This document shows, one piece after another, positions 22,219-26,987 of a stretch of DNA of 26,987 nt. The stretch covers positions 1 to 26,987 of the IMG/VR virus record IMGVR_UViG_3300020421_000113. One strand, written 5' to 3'. The translations under genes and the position numbers were made by a program. The stretch is from a virus. Under the pieces are notes generated by a model. It had not been told where the DNA came from. It saw only the letters and a program-made list of their open reading frames with translations, and did no database searches. How positions within the stretch are numbered: position 1 is the stretch's first letter; every line of letters begins with the position of its first letter.

Positions 22219-22457
22219 TGAAAACATTTAATCAAGTAAGAGAAGCTAGGAAATTTAATTCAAAAAAAGAAGTAGCTGATGTTAAAAAAATAGACAAACA
22301 GTTAGAAGCAGCATATAAAGGTATGAATAGATTACAATATGGTAAATCAACTTATATGATGGATGTTAATGATGGTATCGTAACAGCAAGAAGAGCTTTA
22401 GCAGTCTATTCAGATATAGCAGCTAATGGCGAACTAGATGGGCCAATGGTTAAATAA
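22218..22457 (+). CDS. Small capsid-targeting-like protein, 79 aa
   Basis: MKTFNQVRE|ARKFNSKKEV, then KIDKQLEAAYKGMNRL and VNDGIVTARRALAVYSDIAA. Start chosen at the TAATG junction (22218) because the MKTF opening aligns with its neighbours and GGAGAG lies upstream; an upstream in-frame ATG (22197) would add seven residues within the preceding gene. Helical, basic. No domain recognised. VRE deviates from the strict (I/L)xE site. Confidence 0.6.
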   Translation: MKTFNQVREARKFNSKKEVADVKKIDKQLEAAYKGMNRLQYGKSTYMMDVNDGIVTARRALAVYSDIAANGELDGPMVK

Positions 22458-22861
22458 TGAAAACATTTAAAGAGCTCAGACAACAAGATATACTTAAAAA
22501 GCTTAAAAAGATTAAGGGTATTACTAAAGATCAATTGTCTGCGTTGGGTTCTATGAATCCTGCAACATTACAGATTGTTATTAATCAATTATCTTCGCTT
22601 GTTGCACACAATGAGCTCGACGAAAGGTCGGCACTTGTTATGAGTATACCAGAAATAATTAAAGTTATGCTTAAAGATATCCAGGCTAAATTGGAAAAAG
22701 AACTTAAAAAAGGCGATACAGAATTAGCAAACAATATAGGAAGAATTGTTGGACTCAGAGTAACTACTAAAGGACAACAAAAAAATAGAGCTTTCTTATA
22801 TGATTTAGAAAAAGGGTTTAGAAAAACAAATCCTAGAGGCTCTAGTAGAGGAAAACGATAA
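22457..22861 (+). CDS. Basic helical capsid-targeting-like protein, 134 aa
   Basis: MKTFKELRQQDILKKLKKIK, then DQLSALGSMNPATLQIVINQ, a helical middle, and a basic tail (KTNPRGSSRGKR). The start resembles MKTFxxLR of its neighbour but has Gln where cleavable proteins have Glu, so processing is doubtful. It begins in a TAATG junction with little Shine-Dalgarno support, suggesting translational coupling. No family recognised. Confidence 0.6.
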   Translation: MKTFKELRQQDILKKLKKIKGITKDQLSALGSMNPATLQIVINQLSSLVAHNELDERSALVMSIPEIIKVMLKDIQAKLEKELKKGDTELANNIGRIVGLRVTTKGQQKNRAFLYDLEKGFRKTNPRGSSRGKR

Positions 22862-23172
22862 TGGAAAGATTTAAAAATTATATAGAAGAAGAAAAGTTTC
22901 AGTTAGTAGATATGGATCCTGACACAGCAAGAGTTGCTGTTAAGCTTGCTAAGAAAGCTGGGCTGACACCAAAAAGTTATAAGTCAAGAAGCGGTGGTTT
23001 AGATATCTCTGTAGAAGGACCTAAGAAAAAAGTAGCTAAGTTTATAATGTCACTACCAGAGTCAAACGCTAACTGGGCTAAGTCATTAGAACTATTAAAA
23101 AGAAAAAGACTTTCTAGTAGTGATAAGAAAAAACTAGATGCTATTAGGGATTTACTCAATAAGGAAAAGTAA
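22861..23172 (+). CDS. Capsid-targeting-like protein, 103 aa
   Basis: MERFKNYIEE|EKFQLVDMDP: FKNYIEE matches the FxxFIxE pattern exactly, with IEE at 8-10. Then DTARVAVKLAKKAGLTPKSY and a strand-turn-helix block GGLDISVEGPKKKVAKFIM, which parallels GGQFVVRVKGPRKIVAKAN of the 21793 protein. Basic helical tail. Starts in TAATG with GAGGAAAA upstream. Function unknown. Confidence 0.65.
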   Translation: MERFKNYIEEEKFQLVDMDPDTARVAVKLAKKAGLTPKSYKSRSGGLDISVEGPKKKVAKFIMSLPESNANWAKSLELLKRKRLSSSDKKKLDAIRDLLNKEK

Positions 23173-23510
23173 TGAAAGATTTTAAAACATTCTTTGAAAA
23201 TAAAGGACCATGCTGGCCAGGTTATGTACAGGTTGGTATGAAAAAGAAAAATGGTAAAGATGTTCCTAATTGTGTTCCTAAAGAACAAGTAGAAGAAGGA
23301 AAAAACAAAAAGAGCGAAACTTGGGAAGATGGATTTAAACGAAGAGTTGTTCCAACCACTAAACCTGAACATAAGGAAGATGGATATAAGTGGAGAATTA
23401 AAGGTAAAGAGAAAGATCATTTATCTATTAAACTCTATAAGACTAAACCAGATTTTGCTGAATTTAAAAAACAAATGAGACGAGTTGCTGGACATGAATT
23501 CGGAGGTTAA
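23172..23510 (+). CDS. Capsid-targeting-like protein with phage CWPGY...PNCVP motif, 112 aa
   Basis: MKDFKTFFE|NKGPCWPGYV, then VGMKKKNGKDVPNCVPKE. The cysteine pair framed by CWPGY and VPNCVP is a recurrent element of marine T4-like virion proteins (from memory); the cysteines may bind metal or form a bridge. The second half is charged (WEDGFKRRVVPTTKPEHK). FFE deviates from the strict cleavage consensus. TAATG junction with AAGGA upstream. Confidence 0.65.
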   Translation: MKDFKTFFENKGPCWPGYVQVGMKKKNGKDVPNCVPKEQVEEGKNKKSETWEDGFKRRVVPTTKPEHKEDGYKWRIKGKEKDHLSIKLYKTKPDFAEFKKQMRRVAGHEFGG

Positions 23511-23871
23511 ACATTATACCTTTTCCGAATGGAAAGAAAGGTTTGCTATATACGAAGGTAAGTATGTACCTTTAGAGCAACCTATGTTAGAGCAACCAGA
23601 GTTAAACAAACCGAAAAGATCTTCAGGCCCTAGTAAATATGTGGTATATGTAAAGGATCCTAAGACAGGAAATATCAAAAAGATTAACTTCGGAGATGCA
23701 AAGGGTGGTTTATCTGCAAAGATAAGTGACAGAGATGCGGCAAGGAATTTTGCAAGTAGACACAATTGTGATACTAAGAACGACAAAACAAAAGCTGGAT
23801 ACTGGGCATGTAGATTACCAAAGTTTGCAAAAGAATTAGGAATGAAAGGTGGCGGCAACTATTTCTGGTAA
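23494..23871 (+). CDS. Conserved phage protein (DUF5872-like), capsid-targeting-like start
   Basis: A 125-aa protein beginning MNSEVKHYTFSEWKERFAIY, with FAIYE|G an IxE-type site near residue 19. The main domain, KYVVYVKDPKTGNIKKINFG, DRDAARNFASRHNCD and KAGYWACRLPKFAKELG, resembles DUF5872, a small domain often in phage virion proteins (from memory). Candidate metal ligands are His and Cys in SRHNC and Cys in WACR. A TTG at 23485 is an alternative start. Overlaps both neighbours. Confidence 0.65.
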   Translation: MNSEVKHYTFSEWKERFAIYEGKYVPLEQPMLEQPELNKPKRSSGPSKYVVYVKDPKTGNIKKINFGDAKGGLSAKISDRDAARNFASRHNCDTKNDKTKAGYWACRLPKFAKELGMKGGGNYFW

Positions 23872-24139
23872 ATTACAATTTCCTTTTGTGGAAGAAGTAG
23901 AGATAGGCGGAATGATTCGATCATTTGATCCGAAGATTGATGATTCCGAATATGTTTGGCATCGTGATAATGAAGACCGTGAGATTGAAGTTATTGAGGG
24001 TCAAGGTTGGCAATTCCAATACGATGGATGCTTACCGTATTTGTTAGAAGAAGGTATGATCTTTGAAATAAAGAGAGGTGAGTACCATAGATTAATCCGA
24101 GGAGTTACTCCTCTAAAATGTAGGATTATAAAAAGGTAA
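23849..24139 (+). CDS. Cupin-like small protein, 96 aa
   Basis: GTG start giving MAATISGKLQFPF, with AGGA upstream, overlapping the previous gene by 23 bases. The body shows strand pattern and histidines expected for a small cupin barrel: YVWHRDNEDREIEVIEGQGW (about 34-53), LLEEGMIFEIKRGEYHRLIR (66-85). His in WHRD and His in EYHR could bind metal with Glu. Similar proteins occur in marine T4-likes. It lacks the targeting-like N-terminus. Function unknown. Confidence 0.6.
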   Translation: MAATISGKLQFPFVEEVEIGGMIRSFDPKIDDSEYVWHRDNEDREIEVIEGQGWQFQYDGCLPYLLEEGMIFEIKRGEYHRLIRGVTPLKCRIIKR

Positions 24140-24462
24140 TGGATAGCGAAGATAGACAAGTTTACACTATTCAATCTCAAAGATTGGATAGAATTGAAGA
24201 AAAGATTGACCAGATGGGAGAGGCTATTGTTATGTTAGCTAGAGCTGAAGAAAAGATTCATACGCTCACAAGTTTTAGCAAACAGCAGTCAGAACAGATA
24301 CAAAATCTTATAAATAGAATAGACAGAGTTGATAGTATGGTTAACAACAATTCCAACACTGTCGCATTAATTAACAAAGTTTTTTGGTTAATTGTTGCAG
24401 GATTAATTGCGGCATTTACCTGGGAAATGGTTATACACAGTGGTTACTTTAACGGAGGATAA
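24139..24462 (+). CDS. Coiled-coil membrane protein with C-terminal anchor, 107 aa
   Basis: A long heptad-like helix (about 10-75: RLDRIEEKIDQMGEAIVMLA ... QIQNLINRIDRVDSMV) followed by one membrane span (about 82-99: VFWLIVAGLIAAFTWEMVI) and a short tail. This layout (soluble coiled coil, C-terminal anchor) is common for small phage lysis or holin-like proteins. Function cannot be fixed. Starts in a TAATG junction. Confidence 0.62.
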   Translation: MDSEDRQVYTIQSQRLDRIEEKIDQMGEAIVMLARAEEKIHTLTSFSKQQSEQIQNLINRIDRVDSMVNNNSNTVALINKVFWLIVAGLIAAFTWEMVIHSGYFNGG

Positions 24463-24467
24463 CTAAA

Positions 24468-24992
24468 ATGAAACTTACTGATAAAGAAGGCCTAGAGATT
24501 GCATCCGTCGTAAAAGATGTGTTGGAAGGAAAGGCTGTTAAAAAAGAAAAGAAAAACGTAAAAGAAGTAGAAGAGCCTAACAAGCCTTCTGGTAAACTAG
24601 GACAAGATTCTGGTGAAAGAGATTTTAAAAAGAAGCATGTAGTGAAAAAGTCTGGCGAAAAAGCAGATGGTACAGTTACTAAAGAAGATAAAGCTGAAGA
24701 AGCTGCATCTCCTGAAGAAAAAGCTCAATTAGCTCTGAAACAAGCTAAAGAAAAAGAACAGCTTAAAAAGAAACAGGATATGGAAAAAGAGAAATTAGCT
24801 AATGAAGAAGTTGACGAAGAAGAAGTCGACCAAAAAGAAGCTGAGGACAAAAAAGCTAAATATCAAAAATTCTTTCAAGCTGCATTGAAAAAGTTTGGTG
24901 TTAAATCACCCGCAGAACTCGAAGGAGATAAGAAAAAAGAATTCTTTGATTATATCGATAAAAATTACGAAGCAGAAAACGAAAGCGACTAA
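24468..24992 (+). CDS. Highly charged virion/scaffold-like protein, 174 aa
   Basis: Residues about 20-135 are extremely rich in Lys and Glu (KKEKKNVKEVEEPNKPSGKL, EKEQLKKKQDMEKEKLANEE), low complexity, probably disordered or coiled. The C-terminal 40 residues form a conserved block, YQKFFQAALKKFGVKSPAEL then KKKEFFDYIDKNYEA, recurring at the ends of marine T4-like head proteins (from memory). A prohead-core or packaged internal protein is plausible. GGAGGA ribosome binding site. Confidence 0.6.
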   Translation: MKLTDKEGLEIASVVKDVLEGKAVKKEKKNVKEVEEPNKPSGKLGQDSGERDFKKKHVVKKSGEKADGTVTKEDKAEEAASPEEKAQLALKQAKEKEQLKKKQDMEKEKLANEEVDEEEVDQKEAEDKKAKYQKFFQAALKKFGVKSPAELEGDKKKEFFDYIDKNYEAENESD

Positions 24993-25019
24993 TTTTAAAG
25001 TTATATATAATTTTATAAT

Positions 25020-25388
25020 ATGAAAAACTTTGATAAATTGACACATAGGAATTTTAAGCTTTATGCGGCTAAGCACTATGATAATCCAGATTGCTTAGAC
25101 ATAGAAGAGTTTAAACAAGACCTAAGCAGATTTAAATATCTCAAGAGATTACTCAAGAGATATGAAGTCACAGGTGATCTTCAGGAACGTCTGATACTAA
25201 ATCATATTATAGTTTTATATAATGTGTTTGGTATTGAACACTGTAATAAGATGATGTGGTTTAAGATTAACCAAGAACATTGGCATATGATTAAACCATT
25301 TCTTATCTTTTTAAATTACCTACCTGAAGATGAAAAGGTAGAAATAGCAATGGATCCACTTATAGTGGAGGTATTAAGAAAACTATAA
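25020..25388 (+). CDS. Conserved T4-like phage unknown (DUF7207-like), 122 aa
   Basis: MKNFDKLTHRNFKLYAAKHY, DNPDCLDIEEFKQDLSRFKY, LKRLLKRYEVTGDLQERLIL and NHIIVLYNVFGIEHCN form an all-helical protein well conserved among marine T4-likes (from memory). Function unknown. The upstream gap (24993-25019) is almost pure A/T with TATAAT-like runs and no Shine-Dalgarno. A TATAAT at 25006-25011 lacks a recognisable -35. Confidence 0.75.
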   Translation: MKNFDKLTHRNFKLYAAKHYDNPDCLDIEEFKQDLSRFKYLKRLLKRYEVTGDLQERLILNHIIVLYNVFGIEHCNKMMWFKINQEHWHMIKPFLIFLNYLPEDEKVEIAMDPLIVEVLRKL

Positions 25389-25984
25389 TGAGCTCACAAG
25401 TATTACTAAGAGAAAGCGCAGTATCGAGAATGGCCGACTTTGGCTATGCTATTCGATTTTTAAAACTATTAGTTACTCCCTTTGAAAAAACTAAAGCTTT
25501 TGAATTAGGTATAATAGATGCCAAAGGAAAGGTAATTAAAAAGGGTAAAGAACGAACAACGCCAGAAGAAAAGGCGGCCTTTACTGTATTCCATAGATTA
25601 GTATTTAATATTAAAAAATTAATTCCATTAGGCAAAGTAGGTTCTTACGCTGCGGCTTTATTTTTAATTAAAGAACATGCTAGTTTAACAGATGAACAAC
25701 TACATGATATATTCGACAAAGCTGATATAGACTATCAAGAAGATTTATCTGAAAGTACTATATACACTACAGATTTCGAAGAACTAAAACCTGGTACATA
25801 TATACTCAAGAATGTTATAGGTCATAGTGTAACTGGAGAAGAGATATTCCAAAAAGGAACTAAGGTAAGAGTTGAAGACTTTACTATTCCAGTTGATAAA
25901 GTATTTAGTATAAATATATTTGAAGCTAAACATATAGCAACAGGACAGAAAATATATATATCAGAGTATGATATAGAGAGATAA
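25388..25984 (+). CDS. Conserved T4-like phage unknown, 198 aa
   Basis: N-terminal helical half (MADFGYAIRFLKLLVTPFEK, FELGIIDAKGKVIKKGK, FTVFHRLVFNIKKLIP) followed by a beta-rich C-terminal part (TYILKNVIGHSVTGEEIFQK, IFEAKHIATGQKIYISEYDI). The RFLKLLVTPF ... GIIDAKGKVI ... FHRLVFNIKK blocks recur in marine T4-like phages (from memory), next to the previous gene. Role unknown, probably virion or assembly. TAATG junction with the previous gene. Confidence 0.72.
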   Translation: MSSQVLLRESAVSRMADFGYAIRFLKLLVTPFEKTKAFELGIIDAKGKVIKKGKERTTPEEKAAFTVFHRLVFNIKKLIPLGKVGSYAAALFLIKEHASLTDEQLHDIFDKADIDYQEDLSESTIYTTDFEELKPGTYILKNVIGHSVTGEEIFQKGTKVRVEDFTIPVDKVFSINIFEAKHIATGQKIYISEYDIER

Positions 25985-25985
25985 G

Positions 25986-26219
25986 ATGGCAACAAAATAT
26001 ACAAAATCATTCCAAGAATATTGTAAACAGTGGGAAGACGCTGCAGCCAATTCAGTAGCTGGTGGTGGTGTGTCTATGCCTGCAGATGCTATGGGTAGTA
26101 AAGCATTACTCAAAAGAAAGAAAAAAGTTTATGATGGCAGAACTAAAGAGGGCAAGAAGTTTATAGAACGAATGCTCGCTAGGAGAGCAAAGCGTGAAGC
26201 AACTAAAAAAATTACTTAA
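25986..26219 (+). CDS. Small basic phage protein, 77 aa
   Basis: MATKYTKSFQEYCKQWEDAA, then NSVAGGGVSMPADAM, and a Lys/Arg-rich tail (LLKRKKKVYDGRTKEGKKFI). SFQEYCKQWE faintly recalls the targeting peptide but is displaced and lacks an (I/L)xE site. Conserved small protein near this spot in related phages (from memory); function unknown. Confidence 0.6.
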   Translation: MATKYTKSFQEYCKQWEDAAANSVAGGGVSMPADAMGSKALLKRKKKVYDGRTKEGKKFIERMLARRAKREATKKIT

Positions 26220-26424
26220 GTGGATTAGAAGTTTCTTTGTTATACGATACACAGTACATGTATCGTTTGATAGTCAATGGGGAAACGAAGACGACCAAGT
26301 ATGGTATGGTGTTCGTAAAATAATCAAATCCAATTTCAAAGAATTAAAGTTTAGAACTGAAAATAAAAAGACCGTTCATATTAGAGGTATGAGTGGTTTA
26401 CGCTATAGGATAGAGGACGAATAA
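26194..26424 (+). CDS. Small unknown protein, 76 aa, GTG start
   Basis: Begins MKQLKKLLKWIRSFFVIRYT (basic amphipathic helix), followed by strands (VHVSFDSQWGNEDDQVWYGV, LKFRTENKKTVHIRGMSG, YRIED). AGGAGA 7 bases upstream of GTG 26194 supports this start inside the previous gene. Possibly membrane-associated through the first helix. Function unknown. Confidence 0.6.
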   Translation: MKQLKKLLKWIRSFFVIRYTVHVSFDSQWGNEDDQVWYGVRKIIKSNFKELKFRTENKKTVHIRGMSGLRYRIEDE

Positions 26425-26807
26425 TGCAACAGGTATTAATAGGTATTATACTTATTCTTGGTCTAGGTGGTTATTGGTTATATAATGAGAACCAAACCCT
26501 AACTGAAAATAATTACAAATTAGAAATTGCAGTCGAAGAGCAAAAACAAGCTATGACTGCTATGAAAGAACAATACGAAAAACAAGGTAAAGCTCTTATG
26601 AATATGAGTAGACAAAATGCTCAGATTGAAAAAGAGAAAGCAGAATATTTGGCGATATTCTCTAGGCATAATTTAGATTTACTTGCACTAAAGAAGCCAG
26701 GTATGATTGAATTGAGATTTAATAATGCAAGTCAAGAAGTGATGGAGGGTCTGGAAAATGATACTAAAGAATTCTATAATATCGATAATCCTAGTACTAA
26801 CGATTAG
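26424..26807 (+). CDS. Candidate i-spanin (Rz-like)
   Basis: A 127-aa protein with one N-terminal membrane span (about 3-20: QVLIGIILILGLGGYWLY), then a long coiled coil (about 25-75: ENNYKLEIAVEEQKQAMTAM, ALMNMSRQNAQIEKEKAEYL) and a small C-terminal end. With an outer-membrane lipoprotein gene starting inside its 3' end, this is the classical Rz/Rz1 layout. The i-spanin spans the periplasm and, with the o-spanin, fuses inner and outer membranes at the end of lysis. TAATG junction at the start. Confidence 0.75.
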   Translation: MQQVLIGIILILGLGGYWLYNENQTLTENNYKLEIAVEEQKQAMTAMKEQYEKQGKALMNMSRQNAQIEKEKAEYLAIFSRHNLDLLALKKPGMIELRFNNASQEVMEGLENDTKEFYNIDNPSTND

Positions 26808-26987
26808 TGGATGTTCACTATTAGGAACTAAACAAATAGAGGTCGTATCTAAACCTGTTCAAATAGATATTATGCAACCAGATTTACCAAGACCTGTAGA
26901 TTTAGTTGCTCCAAAATGGTATGTTGTATCAGAAGCAAGGATAGTCAATCCATGTAAAGCAACCCTATCGTTTGATCCAAAGAAATA
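26758..26987 (+). CDS. Candidate o-spanin lipoprotein (Rz1-like), partial at window end
   Basis: Seventy-six codons are visible before the window ends. MILKNSIISIILVLTISGCS has a lysine n-region, a hydrophobic core and lipobox ISGC (Cys19), a type II signal peptide. After it come proline-rich residues (QPDLPRPVDLVAPKW), as in o-spanins. It overlaps the i-spanin gene by 50 bases in another frame. The pairing and lipobox make the o-spanin call good; the 3' end is not available. Confidence 0.72.
   Translation, partial: MILKNSIISIILVLTISGCSLLGTKQIEVVSKPVQIDIMQPDLPRPVDLVAPKWYVVSEARIVNPCKATLSFDPKK

Noticed and set aside
24993-25019. Promoter from TATAAT-like runs before the 25020 gene
   Set aside because: No -35 match at the right distance and the 27-base gap is nearly pure A/T, so such runs are expected by chance.
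5324-25916. Further TATAAATA octamers inside genes (5324, 13755, 14761, 15130, 20172, 24309, 25909)
   Set aside because: They lie within coding regions without a fitting downstream gene start, and several copies are expected by chance in such A/T-rich DNA. The one at 15130 is 70 bases before the 61-aa gene but is weak evidence.

Overview
The window is a compact, A/T-rich, entirely plus-strand piece of a T4-like myovirus genome, most likely marine (pelagiphage/cyanophage type). Evidence: a complete family-B DNA polymerase (gp43), dCMP hydroxymethylase (gp42), UvsX recombinase and gp41 helicase; Hsp20, MazG-like and SNase genes typical of marine T4-likes; and phage-borne ribosomal protein bS21. 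No tRNA, IS element or CRISPR array was seen. Genes abut or overlap, very often as TAATG or ATGA junctions.

Layout. 1-800: two T4-late-like TATAAATA boxes, hsp20, a 43-aa membrane peptide and a GNRA-loop hairpin. 800-15400: replication, nucleotide and DNA-modification genes, read from a recurring sigma70-like promoter (TTTACA, 17-bp spacer, usually TGGTATAAT). The order is gp43, a small barrel-like protein, MazG, a primase-like protein, an exported SleB-type hydrolase, SNase, a DUF1599-like protein, gp42, dCMP deaminase, a glycosyltransferase-like protein, HAD phosphatase, sugar nucleotidyltransferase/kinase fusion, C5-cytosine methyltransferase, bS21, uvsX and gp41. A UUCG-loop terminator closes this block. 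15440-17090: four 11-bp tandem repeats, a sixth promoter and a string of small unknown genes. 17090-24000: after a TATAAATA box comes a run of about ten genes whose products begin with an MKxFxxFIxE-like peptide resembling the T4 internal-protein capsid-targeting sequence. Several carry enzyme domains (nuclease-like, PAP2 phosphatase, ligase-like nucleotidyltransferase, NMNAT-like nucleotidyltransferase). 24100-26987: conserved structural-type unknowns and an overlapping i-spanin/o-spanin pair, the last gene cut by the window end.

How the genes work together. gp42, dCMP deaminase, MazG and SNase point to nucleotide-pool remodelling and synthesis of 5-hydroxymethyl-dCMP. The glycosyltransferase-like gene plus a kinase, phosphatase and nucleotidyltransferase set could build and attach an activated sugar to the modified base. 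bS21 may alter host ribosomes, notable because two genes (gp43 and the HAD phosphatase) start 7-8 nt after their -10 box without a Shine-Dalgarno sequence. The late cassette looks like a set of proteins packed inside the head and injected with the DNA; this is the strongest candidate for an undescribed system.
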